DNA of 64,000 bases from Collybia mongolica (GCA_013420905.1 JAAXNY010000004.1:2852001-2916000), one strand, 5' to 3'. Shown: positions 50,690 through 60,948, counted from the first letter of the stretch. Numbers and translations are program-made. The notes: generated by a model from the sequence alone, not told the origin.

Positions 50690-51110
50690 TACCCAAATGG
50701 CCCCATATAAATCCTTGTCATCCTGAAGCTGCACCTGGAGACAGAACCCATTTCCAGTGATGCCACACAGTGGGTATGGAATAGGACTCCCTACTTTTTC
50801 TTTAGCATGAACTACTTTACATAAGGTGGTGAGTTCAGCTGGTCAGATTAGTATAATAAAGAAAAAAAAAAATTAAGTAATGGGTGGAAGTTGGTGGTCT
50901 TCATTCGTGCACTGCCAGACTGCCCATTGTCCTTGTTGACCTCATTGTAATGAAGTCATCTGTAAAACGGGTCAATGTCAATGTGCTTTGGATTAGATTG
51001 GATAGACAGACATACTGAGACCCCTCATTGTCCACCTGCACTTTGAGGTCAACAAAGTGGTGTACCATGTTGAGGACATTGTCAGGCATGGTCTTGTCCT
51101 GCATACCAAT
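50690..51110 (-). pseudogene. Unidentified coding remnant carried inside the nested element
   Basis: Two minus-strand stretches look like protein. The first, about 51,104-50,901, reads DKTMPDNVLNMVHHFVDLKV, then CLSNLIQSTLTLTRFTDDFI and ends RSTRTMGSLAVHE-stop. The second, about 50,860-50,690, reads LCKVVHAKEKVGSPIPYPLC, GITGNGFCLQVQLQDDKDLY and GAIW followed by gtaagt, a good splice donor. Their order relative to a common gene is unclear, since the second lies downstream of a stop in the first. I do not recognise the family. They could be element-encoded or captured host sequence. Confidence 0.4.
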
Positions 51111-51700
51111 GACATCCTTAGGTTTCCTGTAGGATCATTATTAGCATTTAATAATATTCTTAACAAAGCCTTATAGTTTGTATTGGAATTCAAATGACTA
51201 CTACAAGTATTACTATACAAATTGTAATCTATCAATGAAGAGTGCTTACTATGAGGGGGAGGATGGGAGGCAGCCAACATGCAATGGTGGTGGTACAAGA
51301 GCAAGAGGAAAAGCATGTGAAAGCGGCTGCCAACGCATGATATAGCTTGGAATGTTCAGCTGTTGGGCATCTTGGTCAACGGGGCCCTGTGATCAAATCT
51401 GGGAATGCTGACAAATTTTATTTATTAAAATCATATATTATTCATTATTAATAGGAGGCTGAAAAATGTGCACCCCACCAGGTTCGAATGGTCACAGGGA
51501 GGATCATTACATAATATTAAAATATTTGGCATGGATAACCACTGGGCAAGACTGGCATTCCCAGCTGAGAGATAAATGGCCTCAAGTCGACAAAAACAGG
51601 TCACATGATATTGAGGCACATGTCACAGTCACATTACCATTGCCACGCCTTTGTTAATTACTTTCAACCACATCAATGACATCCACCAAACCGCCAACGC

Positions 51701-51735
51701 ACCCAACACACCCAACACACCCAACACACCCAATG
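51701..51735. repeat. Short tandem repeat, 9-bp unit (acccaacac)n
   Basis: Three full copies and one partial copy of acccaacac in direct tandem, inside the nested element. Read on the plus strand they would encode a Thr-His-Pro repeat in a short open frame (51,676-51,882) that I do not consider a gene. Confidence 0.85.
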
Positions 51736-52373
51736 CCAACCAACACCCAACACACTATGCCAGCAAATAGGCCCCCAAGGCACCCAGAGATGCACAAACG
51801 GCAAACAACAAGGCCAAGGGAGGTGGGGGGAATGGTGGAAAAGGACATGGCCCAATGGGACAGCAGGGAAAGGGCACCCTGAGGGGCAGAGGGAGGTGAG
51901 TCCCAGAATATTGCTCACCTATGCACTCACCATGCAGCACATCCCCCCCAGGAAAACCTCAGGAACCCGCAATGAGGAGGACATGGCTGCCAATGCTCAG
52001 GGTGCCCCAGCAGTGTGTGTGTTTTTTTTTATCACTCCTGTTGCTAATAGCCCATCCCAGGACTGAGTGTGCGCTCAACACAGGAACCGCCAGCATTGCA
52101 CCCCCACCTCATGCGCAATCAGCCACCACGCCCACCCTGCCAGTGCAGGGCAAAGTCACAGGCCACTGATGATGCCATGGGGGCCAACGAGGATGATGGG
52201 GGTGGCGGGGGCCCCCGCCCATATTAAATTATGTATTTACTATTAATGTATCATGTTCACTATCAATATATGATATTATCCTATCAATGTATGTAGAACA
52301 TTAGTAAATAAAATAGTAAGTAAACTCTCATATGTAAGTAAGTAATTTATAATAGTAAAAGAAAGTAAGTGAG

Positions 52374-52414
52374 TCTGCACAGACTCTGTGGAGTCCATGC
52401 AGAGTCTGTGCAGA
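52374..52414. repeat. Perfect 15-bp stem hairpin
   Basis: Arm tctgcacagactctg at 52,374-52,388 is exactly complementary to cagagtctgtgcaga at 52,400-52,414, with an 11-nt loop. It sits just inside the right repeat block of the nested element. A role as an end-recognition structure is only a guess. Confidence 0.85.
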
Positions 52415-52470
52415 GTCCACAAGGACACGTGGGGGACTGTAAAATACAGGAAAATTATCCTATACATCTC

Positions 52471-52635
52471 CTTTTATTGGATGAAAATCATCCTATATAT
52501 CCCCTTGTATGGGATGAAATTCACTCCTTTTATTAGATGAAAATCATCCCATACATCCCTTTTTATGGGATGAAATTCACCCCTTTTATTAGATGAAAAT
52601 CATCCTGTATATTTCACCCCTTATGGGATGATTTT
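52471..52635. repeat. Right subterminal tandem repeats, about 56-bp unit
   Basis: Three head-to-tail copies of a 55-56-bp unit start with ccttttatt(g/a)gatgaa (52,471-52,525, 52,526-52,581, 52,582 to about 52,635; the third is diverged). Each contains gatgaaaatcatcc and a gggatgaaattca or related element, which is the complement of the gatgaatttcat motif repeated at the left end. The repeats therefore flank the nested element in inverted orientation. Confidence 0.85.
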
Positions 52636-52819
52636 CATTCCATTAATAGATGGTATTTTAACAGTACAATTTCACCCTCTTAAAGGATGAAATATGTGGG
52701 ATGAAATTTCATCCTTTTTTCATACCCCTTAATTTCATCCACTAAACTTAGGAAAAACCCTTTTCATCCATTAAGTGGGGGAAAAACCACCCCCACCAGG
52801 TGCACAGTGGCATGAATAG

Positions 52820-53150
52820 GTTTGTTGACTGAGACATGTTCATGAGATTTCATGCTGGCAGCATTGGGCACAAATCAATGTGGGAGGCCCTCACAAAGGT
52901 CAGCAAATAGTTCCACAACCTATTCAATGATGGAGATGACAAACCAATAACAGGCAGCAGTGATGTGAACATCAACAGAGATGGAGAGGATGATGACAAG
53001 GGAGAAGACAGTGAAGTGGAAATTGATGACAATGAGACTGAAGATGAGGAAGATGGTGATGAGGATGTTGATGGGGCAGATCTGGGCCCTGAGGATGGTG
53101 AGGAGACTTGGGAGGATGTACTGGACATTGAGGGGTATGCCCCACTTTAA
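52820..53150 (+). pseudogene. Transposon-associated gene remnant, downstream exon (acidic C-terminus)
   Basis: This continues the broken gene of 49,228-49,889. After the splice it reads FVD-stop-DMFMRFHAGSIGHKS, then WEALTKVSK-stop-FHNLF and the strongly acidic tail DGEDDDKGEDSEVEIDDNET and EDVLDIEGYAPL-stop. From memory, the combination FVDRDMFMRxxGGGxGH plus an acidic end is typical of the C-terminus of the same Agaricomycete transposon-linked gene family. Two in-frame stops show that the copy is dead. Confidence 0.7.
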
Positions 53151-54623
53151 TGTTTTTTTTTCCCTTTTCATGTGCTCTCATGTTTGCAATGCATTCCATG
53201 CTCACAGGGATGCTTCTTGATCTTTTACCACCACCATCTGACCGTGGGAATTTGTCCCTCCTGCACTAGGTCATCCCTAAACTACCTAACACCTCATCCC
53301 TAATCGACATTGCCTTTCATCAGACCACTCTTTCAGCCTGGGCCACTATCCTTTTATACCATATTCAAATTTTTAACTTATCAGAGCTGATCCTGACTAT
53401 CTGCAGGGTCATCTCATCTTGCCTGTACTGGGGGCTTCACTAATCCGTTCACATCCACCTCATCAACTACCAGGCCACACGAGGACACCACAACTCTAGT
53501 ACTCTGCTTCATGCAGATCCTTAGGGAGCATCACTGCCAACATTTTTGATGATTTATTCATACTCGCTTAACCACTACACCCAAACACAAAAGGAGGAAG
53601 GGGTCTGGCCCCTGATCAGCTACTGTCCCTGCACAGAGCACACCTCTTGGGGAGAATGCCAGTTTATTGACCAATGGTGGGATTTGGCAGCCTCATTTTG
53701 GAGGGGAGTCATCACTTTGGGAGAGCGGTGTGGAACAGGGGGGAAAGTAATAGGGGGGATTTAGGAGAGGGGGAGCAGGTTTGAGGTATGGGTTGTTCAT
53801 TTAGATTGGACATTTATCTTCAACACTGGGAGGGAGTAATGGGTTTCCAGGGCAACCTGAAAATACCAGGAGGGGAGTGGAACAGGGTACCAACGTGAAG
53901 GGAGGGGACCATGCCCCGACAAGCAAAGGCAAACCTTTAAGGCATTGGGAGGTTCAGACATGGTACAGTACAATACCATTGGACTGCAGGTATCCTCAGT
54001 CTAGACCCGTACAGGCTGTCAACACTTGGTGAGGGTGCCAGGATTGGTGGGTACAGATGCAGGGTGCTGATGTGTACTGGCAGACAGTGCTGGGGGGGGC
54101 AGTGTGCTGGCAATGTAGTTAACAACAAGTATGGTGAGGACTGGTGAGGACTGGCAAGGCCCTTCACGATACCTTCTGGGCCCTGCCTGATCCCAATCTT
54201 GACATTTCTGTTTCAGCAAAGAACCTATCATGGATCATTGGAGGTGTCCCCTCAAGGCCAGTTGTGGCAGTCCCAAGAATGGGCCTTAAGGCCCTGAGAA
54301 GTCCTGTCTAAGGTGATCTAGGTCCTGCAGACTTCCAGGATGGACTTGTGTTTAGATCACACTTAACGTGCATCGTCGAGAGGGGGGAGCAAGGCACAGA
54401 CGGCAACGGTGATGGCAACTGCTCGCTTACGCGAGGGAAGGGAATCCGGAGGGGAGCGAATTTACCATCAATTTACGGCTGACCAATTCAGTCCCGTAAA
54501 TCAGGGGAGAAAAGAGGACTTTCCCTGGAGTTGATTGCAGTGGAAAGAAAAAGCTGAAAGTATGAAATTGCTTTGTGAAGACAATATGCAATGGGCTGCA
54601 CTTGGCTTTGTCTTAGATACAAA
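53151..54623. other. Right part of the transposon island without a supported gene
   Basis: Open frames such as 53,546-53,764 lack a recognisable domain. CpG is still scarce until about 54,360, then returns (gcatcgtcgag). I see no terminal repeat here and take it as eroded 3' flank of the transposon gene merging into host sequence. Confidence 0.4.
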
Positions 54624-54968
54624 TACTATCCCACCCCCTACAATCGGTTTGCACCCTCTTTCGGTTTGTCACAGACATGTCACATCAGTTGGTTTCGGCA
54701 AACAAGTCGGAGAATGAAACGCCAAGAGACGAACTAACCGAGGCCAATTATCTATATTTGATTATTCGGCACTGGCGGCAAGCGTGACAAAAGGCCGTTT
54801 TTTGACCATGTTCAAAAACACATAGCATTGTATTAAAATGCCAGGATCGTATTCATAGAGGTATCAGTATGTCAGATCTCGAAACGCTGAGGGAACGGGC
54901 TGGCGGATGTTAAGATCTAGGCGCAAACCGAAAGAGGGTGCAAACCGATTGTAGGGGGTGGGATAGTA
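54624..54968. mobile_element. MITE with perfect 45-bp terminal inverted repeats
   Basis: The 45 bp at 54,624-54,668 (starting tactatcccaccccctacaa and ending ctttcggtttg) are the exact reverse complement of 54,924-54,968. Both outermost dinucleotides are TA, so the element proper would run CTATCCC...GGGATAG between a TA target duplication, as in Tc1/mariner-type MITEs. The 345-bp unit contains no coding frame. It has well over a dozen CpG sites, unlike the depleted island next to it, and the arms are identical, so the insertion looks recent. Confidence 0.9.
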
Positions 54969-55338
54969 GTATAGACTTAGATGAATATGTGTTTAATGGT
55001 TAAATTATTTGTATTTATTATATGTTGTTTAAAATGAGAATTAATGCGGCATAACTGAGATTAAGCATTTTTCATGTGAGCAAGCTCCCCACTCAGCAGG
55101 CGAGGCACTCGCGATACAAATCCGGTCTTACCTTACGCCACTATCGTCTGTCTACAAGCATGTCTTACCATTGCTCCCTTTTGCCTCCCCGTCACAGTCT
55201 CAGTGCTATCACGCGTGACAGTTCTCCTTGTGACACCGACCCATCACGACAGCATCTTGCAACAAGAAAATCTCAGTGTCAAGGTTTTCCGAAAGCGCTG
55301 TAATAACAATTTTCTTGTTTGCCAGTAATCCATACTCT
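54969..55338. promoter_or_regulatory. Spacer between MITE and MRI1
   Basis: About 370 bp with no recognisable gene; the frame upstream of MRI1 is open to 55,276 but the ATG at 55,339 fits the family start. The MITE therefore lies within about 400 bp of the MRI1 start and may touch its promoter. Confidence 0.4.
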
Positions 55339-56816
55339 ATGGCTTCGTTAACGTCCATCCGTACATCAAATGGGAAGCTCCAAATCGTCAATCAACTGCT
55401 GCTGCCTCATACTACAGAGTTTATCGATATCAATACTATCGAAGATGCGCACGACGCGATCAGGACAATGAAGGTTTTTGGTCCAATGCTACAGCGAAAT
55501 CGTGCATCTTATCCCGAGTCGATAGATTCGAGGGGCACCCGCGATCGCGTCGCTGGCTGCTCTTTCCCTCTCTTCACACCTTTCAGCCGCAACAGAGGCA
55601 CCAGTCCTCCCAGATTTTTTGGCTTCACCAGAAGCTATAAAGACTCACGTTGAACCGATCCTGGCCTTCCTTTCCACTGCACGGCCTACTGCAGTGAATT
55701 TGGGCGCTGCCACTCGACGTTTGACACAAATCCTCCACGCGTCCATTGCTGCAGGCAAAAGTGCCCTGCACATCGCAGATGATTTGATCGCAGAAGGTAA
55801 TTTGATTGCGGATGAAGATGTTGGCAGAAATAGGAAAATGTCGAAACGGGGAGGTGATTGGCTCATCCAGCATGTCAAAAGCAATGGAGGCAACGGTTCT
55901 GCGCTTGATGTCCTCACCGTTTGCAATACGGGATCCCTGGCAACATCTGTTTGTGATCATTATGTTCTCCTCTTTATTCCTCGTCACTCATCTACACCAG
56001 GGTTACGGCACAGCATTGGGCTTGATGACTTATCTTTACGAGACTGGTAAGCTGGGCAAAGCATACTACACCCAAACAGCTCCATATCATCAAGGTTCGA
56101 GGCAAGTCGGTCTATGATATCTATAATGAGGCTGACCAGTAGGCTGACATTTGTTAGGCTCACAGCGTTGGAGTTGCAAAAACTCAAAATCCCATCAGTC
56201 ATGATCTGCGACACCATGGTCGGGTCATTGTTTCAACACCACAAGATCCATGCCGTTAGTTAGTGTAGATTGCGTTGAGCTTGAATGGTTGTTGCTAAAG
56301 TAATACACCTTTAGTTGTGGGCGCTGATAGGATAGCGAGGAACGGCGACACAGCAAATAAAGTGCGTGTCATATATAGTGTACCTAAGCATTTACAACAA
56401 TGATAACTGTTTTAGATCGGAACTTATAATGCTGCGGTGATCGCTGCACGCCATAAAATACCATTTATCGTTGTTGCACCTACCAGCACAGTTGACCTCG
56501 ATATTAGCGATGGTTCAAGGTTAGCGTGAAACATCCGTTGTCGGTAGTATAGGTTAGTTTTGACCCTTAAAACAGAATCCCAATTGAGCATCGTCCAGCG
56601 ATTGAAGCTTGCCTTGCTCGTGGTGCTCTTTACCCCGATGTTAACGGTTCAGTGGATCAAGCAGTTGTGATGATCACTCCACGAGATCTTCATGAAGTCT
56701 ACAATCCCAGCTTTGATGTGACACCCGCTGAATTGATTACTGCTATTGTCACAGAAAAGGGCGTTGCTGTACGAAAGGAGGGGCAGGTTATTCTTGATTT
56801 GTCTGGTATCGTATAA
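55339..56816 (+). CDS. MRI1: Methylthioribose-1-phosphate isomerase
   Basis: Enzyme of the methionine salvage pathway that converts 5-methylthioribose-1-phosphate to 5-methylthioribulose-1-phosphate; homologous to eIF2B-alpha. The start at 55,339 gives MASLTSIRTSNGKLQIVNQL. Splicing near 55,471-55,522 joins AIRTMK to IRGAPAIASLAALSL, the family substrate-binding motif. Later blocks are TVCNTGSLATSGYGTALG (catalytic Cys), HQGSRLTALEL, VVGADRIARNGDTANKIGT (catalytic Asp), IPFIVVAPTSTVD, and the end LDLSGIV-stop at 56,814-56,816. At least six short introns are read. The catalytic Cys and Asp are both present, so the enzyme should be active. Confidence 0.94.
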
Positions 56817-56982
56817 TACGAGGACACCTGGGTCGCATAACTGTATGGGCTTGGGCACTGCCTTAGTCACGATTATGGAATCGGATCGTATCATCGATGG
56901 AGAATGAAAATCATAGTTGCCAGTCCTTTTATGACGTAAAGGTCATTTGAATTTACTTTTCCCCCTTGAACTGGTACCGGTC

Positions 56983-58660
56983 ATGGCTACAGATGCGTGC
57001 ATTGCTGTCCATGGAGGTGCAGGTATGCATAGCCAGAAGCTGGAAACAGAGATCAAACGGGCTCTCAAGCTGTAAGTTTGAGGGTGGTGGGTTTACAGAA
57101 CTTGCAATGATTTCGGCGGTACTTTGTAATCAGGGCCTGTAGGCAAGCTCTTGGTTCAAGTGGTACAGATGCGAAGAACTCCGTTTCGAGAAAGGGTAGT
57201 ACTGTCCACCTCGACATGGTCGAAAATGCTATCGCAATCCTTGAGGACGATGTGTATCTTAATGCAGGTCTGCGACCTAATGCCCTCACTCCTCCTAATA
57301 TTGATAAATATTTCATAGGGTATGGTTCAAACCTGACATTTAATGGGGTTGTTGAATGCGACGCCGCTATCATGGATGGAAGTTCTGGCGATTTTGGAAG
57401 CGTAGGGGCTGTTTCCGGTAATTAAAGACGTTTGGGTATATCTGGATAACAGTCACTCACCTCTTGAGACAGGTATAAAAAATCCCATCCGGCTGGCACG
57501 TTCCATACTCGAGTATTCAAGGATCCCCGATGCGCTTGGCCGTATTCCTCCTCTGTTCGTAGTTGTCTAAATTCTCTCATAGTCTTATTGATATGCTGTC
57601 GTTCTCAAAAAGATCATTGGTATCGGAAGGCGCTCGGTCTTTCGCCGTCCTGCATGCACCGTACATTCGGACTGTCACTCCAGAAAGCTTAAAATCGGAG
57701 AGAGCAGAGACCGAGTGGAAGAAATGGAAGGATCGAATAGAGAATTCCAACACAACTGACACACACAATGGGGGAGACAGTCCTGGGGAAATGCAAGATA
57801 CAGTCGGGGCAGTCTCATGGCACCCCGAAAGGGGCATGGCTGCGGGTGTGTCAAGGTCGGTTACAACACGTTCTGTTAGCCTCTTCTCATATATGCATTC
57901 GAAGCGGCGGTATCCTGCTCAAGTATTCAGGGCGGATTGGAGAGGTAGATCGAGTTATACTACCAATCACCATCCCTCTAATTTGGCATAGGCGGCGGTA
58001 TTCGGTGCGGGATGCTGGGCTCAACAATCTCCAGAAACAAAAATGGGAATTGCGTGCAGCGTGTCTGGTATACTCAAATGTGGATCTATCATGACGCCCA
58101 TTGATAAGCATGGGACAGGTGCGGGGGAGCATGTCACTAGAGCTGCGCTAGCTCGCACGATCGGCGAGAACCTTGCCTCATGTATCTCTGAAGGTGTTGA
58201 CCTAGAACCTCATGATATTCTACAAGAGATTATCACGGATAAATTTTGGCGTCAGTCACCTAGTGGTTGCATCCAGAGGAAATTTGCTTTAATATTTTCA
58301 GGACCTTCCAAGAGGCGTGGGGTTTCGCAGCCTGAAGTGGGCGTCCTACTACTTGCCAGCAATCTTGACAAAGAGGGATACTGTCATAGTCAGTATTGCT
58401 CACTCTTGTTTAAGTTTCTTTTGAATTTGAAATCTGTTACCATCATTAGCACGGCTATGGTGTGCTTTTACCACTCCAAGCATGGCCATTGCGTATGCAT
58501 CGCTCAAAAACCCCAAGCCAAAGGTTGTCTACACAAATGTATAATCAATGCCCAAACTAAATACTCGTAACATTAGGCGGTCATCCTTCGTCGCCCAATG
58601 AGTACAGCGTTACGCAACGACAATGCACCGCAGATATTTATCACTGCAATGTCTATGTGA
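56983..58660 (+). CDS. Taspase-1/isoaspartyl peptidase-family Ntn hydrolase
   Basis: Self-processing threonine hydrolase of the asparaginase-2 family. N-terminal blocks ACIAVHGGAG, VENAIAILEDDVYLNAG/YGSNLTFNG, CDAAIMDGSSGDFGSVGAVS and IKNPIRLARSILE are typical. The maturation site and nucleophile Thr lie in DTVGAVSWHPERG, followed by AAGVSSGGILLKYSGRIGEA and AAVFGAGCWAQ. The DTVGA context and CWA and GTGAGEHVTRAALAR blocks are closer to taspase-1 than to GTVGA-type asparaginases. The C-terminal exons read PEVGVLLLASNLDKEG, TTPSMAIAYASLKNPKPK/AV and end FITAMSM-stop (58,658-58,660). About seven introns are needed. Substrate is not predictable from sequence. Confidence 0.87.
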
Positions 58661-58701
58661 GGTGATAGCGTCCCGTGGGAGAAGATACTGGGGTGTCCCG
58701 A

Positions 58702-60189
58702 CTACTGTGCTTCAGCAGGTACATGGCTATTTCCATTTGTACTGGGCTGCTGATCGTGTATTATCGATCCACCCTGTGTCATACCTCTGACTGGGGCTGG
58801 AGTTGTTATGCCATTTGTTGCTTCTGACTCAGGTGCAACCGAACTTGTTGCAGTGTGCAATTGAGGCGTATCAGGTCTTGATCGCACTGGGTTTGAGTTA
58901 GATGGGGACAGTATTAGCCGTAATGCGTTGAGGCGTTGGAGCGTTTTGAACGGGAATTTCGTGCTGTAGGTACGTCCAAGAATGATTATACGTCACGTAA
59001 TGATTGTTTAGGATGTCTAAGATTATTTGGACTTACCGACAGGTAGAGCACACAGGAACTGGCTGGCAGAAAACTGATTTCAGTCAGACCTTTGAGACAG
59101 TAATAGAATAAACAACCTACTAGATAGACACACGGAGCACACGAAACCAATATCAACGATGTTTTTGTGGCAGAAACAAGCCGCACGAAAGTCGACTTTG
59201 TCTTGAGTTGGGACTGACAATGTTTTTCGAATTGATGGTGGAGAAAGGAATGCCATCTGGAGCGATTCGTGGTAAATAGAGGGAAACGTAGTAGTATTCC
59301 TGCATACAATCAAATATTGCAAGAGTGCGTCTCGGCGGTCCAAAAAGATATATGATCCGCCTGTAAGGTGAGCTGCCTGTTGCAGAAAAACAGTATCTGG
59401 GCCGTAGATTTGGCAAATATCGATAGTCACTTTCTGAAGTGTGTTGGAACAGGGATTTTACTGTAGTCATCATGGAGCTCACCAATTTTTGCGCAGAGAA
59501 AATGGAATTCATTATTGGTATATATGAAGTTGAGAGATCAGGAGATACTGATAGAATCAGAATTCGAGGGTTAGGAAGGATGGTGGGGTCGAGTCCGCCA
59601 GAGGGGTTGTTGATTGTAGACGATATCGCAAGGGTTACACGATTGACATCTGGTATGAAGGTCGGTGACCGACGGACAATTTAGTTTGTATGCTGACTCA
59701 CGGCATAGCGCCTTTGTGAGAGCTCCAACCAAGGCACATGGTGCTGATGATAGTTGGTAGACATCTTATAAAATGCATGAAACGTACCTTCTTCCTCTCG
59801 TTCCACTAGTTTTTTCATTTCCTCTGAGATCCGGCAAACAATAGTAGAATCTACGAGCTTGAAGGGCGGATACGAATTCGCGTCGATTGTTTGATTCTCC
59901 GGGACAGGATCTGTCGAGGAGTACAGCATGACGCTGGGTGGCTGATGAGCATATATTTCTTGTATACAGAATTACGGACAGACCTTTTTCCCGGAAAAGC
60001 TCCAAAGACTGCGAGAGTGTTTTCGTCTTTCGAGGCGATATGGGAATTGAGAAATGCGAGGAGTTGTGAGAGGAAGGTGTTTAGTGTCAAAGGATAAGTA
60101 TTTGTGGGTGGCCCCTCTCCTGAGAAATGCCATTGTGTTGGAGACATGTCTATTACGATGGACAAATGAGAGCCTCTCGAATTGTCCAT
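58702..60189 (-). CDS. TFB4: TFIIH core subunit p34 / Tfb4
   Basis: Structural subunit of TFIIH that pairs with Ssl1/p44. The ATG at 60,189 opens MDNSRGSHLSIVIDMSPTQW, the start of the VWA-like domain. Further blocks: LNTFLSQLLAFLNSHIASKD, NTLAVFGAFPGKR, the Ser/Asp/Thr strand RILILSVSPDLSTSYIPIMN, IFSAQK, VTIDICQIYGPDTVFLQQAA and HLTGGSYIFL. The C-terminal C4 zinc finger reads ACFCHKNIVDIGFVCSVCLS, then IFCQPVPVCSTC, followed by a disordered Ser/Thr/Pro tail ending HVPAEAQ-stop at 58,702. The tail of about 90 residues is longer than in yeast. About seven introns are needed. Second TFIIH subunit in the window. Confidence 0.92.
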
Positions 60190-60547
60190 GGCGAATGGTC
60201 TCCCACCCGGAGATGTTGGAAGGACGCAATGGTCGACTCTTGTCGCGGTCACGCTGTTATGCTTACGGCATGCGGCCTATCACGGTTTTCCTTCGACGTT
60301 GTTCCTTGGTGTTTACAAAAGCTTAACTCTTCGAATACTGAGAGTTGATTTAAGCGTTTGTGTACTAACAACATGGTTTTTAAGAAGTACTATGGACGTC
60401 GGCAATGATGAGCTCGCGGTCACAATAGTCAGGTGTGGCCACATTGATGAAGCGAGGCAGCGTTTGATCAACGTCCCTTGTGATCCCACAAGAGCGCTTC
60501 TCGCTCTTGTGCGATGTCTGATGGAAAGTCGCCAAGAGATGGTGTGA
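60188..60547 (+). CDS. Possible small protein antisense to the TFB4 5' end
   Basis: A weak candidate. One frame is open for about 120 residues from an ATG at 60,188, with its first two bases overlapping the TFB4 start on the other strand. The last 50 residues (MDVGNDELAVTIVRCGHIDE, then ARQRLINVPCDPTRALLALV) look like a helical repeat protein and could alone be the product from an ATG at 60,392; an intron ending at 60,384 (gtttttaag) is also possible. I recognise no family, and promoter sequence of TFB4 would be expected here. Confidence 0.25.
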   Translation: MANGLPPGDVGRTQWSTLVAVTLLCLRHAAYHGFPSTLFLGVYKSLTLRILRVDLSVCVLTTWFLRSTMDVGNDELAVTIVRCGHIDEARQRLINVPCDPTRALLALVRCLMESRQEMV

Positions 60548-60948
60548 CAGGCGGTACTGCGGTCACACTGAAAATTATATCCAGTAACGACAAAGCGGAT
60601 GACGAGGAACGCACTGGGAATGATGTGGGAACGGGGCCGATGTCACGCCTGCAACTAGAAAAATAAAATAAAATACGAGCCCGTGGATACACTCATGTCA
60701 TGTCTGTTGGGTTGGGTTTGGTAATCGGAGCGTCCGTCACGAGCGCCGGTGACGAAGGGCCTTCCGGCGTTGGCCGTGGCGATGGGGTAGCGATGCTGGC
60801 CGTGTGAAATCTGTCCGTTGGCGATGGCTGGCGCCCAGGTCCTCCTCGACATCTCTTCTTCCCTCCCCACCATCTCCTCTGCTCGTCATCCCCGCCCACT
60901 CTCCCCGCCGTATCTCTCGTCTATGCCAACAACTGCCTATTTACTCTA

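Larger units (their letters stand above)
49890..52819 (+). mobile_element. Nested element inserted in the intron of the transposon gene
   Basis: The donor gtgagt at 49,890 and the acceptor aatag at 52,815-52,819 join the two halves of the transposon gene in phase (AT + G = Met, then FVD). An intron of 2,930 bp is far larger than the 45-120 bp introns of this genome. Inside it, near 50,080-50,140 and 52,735-52,800, lie sequences that are inverted copies of each other, for example the 13-mer tttagtggatgaa at 50,125-50,137 and its complement at 52,734-52,746, and aatggatg(g)aaaa with its complement near 52,764-52,775. These define a nested element of about 2.7 kb. Exact ends and target duplication were not found. 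Superfamily is unknown. Confidence 0.65.
46900..54360. repeat. CpG-depleted transposon island
   Basis: Sequence composition differs sharply from the flanking host genes. From 47,824 to 49,204 (1,381 bp) I find no CG dinucleotide at all, while single 60-bp lines of neighbouring host genes carry up to five. TG and CA are abundant. This is the footprint expected of long-term CpG methylation and deamination of transposons, which is documented in Agaricomycetes. The limits are approximate; CpG returns strongly at about 54,365. Confidence 0.8.

Noticed and set aside
51466..51500. Possible tRNA B box (ggttcgaat)
   Set aside because: The following bases do not complete the GGTTCGANTCC box and no A box or cloverleaf could be drawn.
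51676..51882. Plus-strand open frame with Thr-His-Pro repeats
   Set aside because: The frame is produced by the 9-bp tandem repeat inside a decayed element; no domain, no splice context and overlapping open frames on the other strand.
50030..52800. Interpretation of the repeat blocks as long terminal repeats
   Set aside because: The blocks are inverted relative to each other, not direct, and no gag-pol sequence lies between them.
52972..53205. His/Pro-rich minus-strand frame opposite the acidic tail
   Set aside because: It is the antisense of the Asp/Glu-rich C-terminus of the transposon gene; such complements are always His/Pro/Ser-rich.
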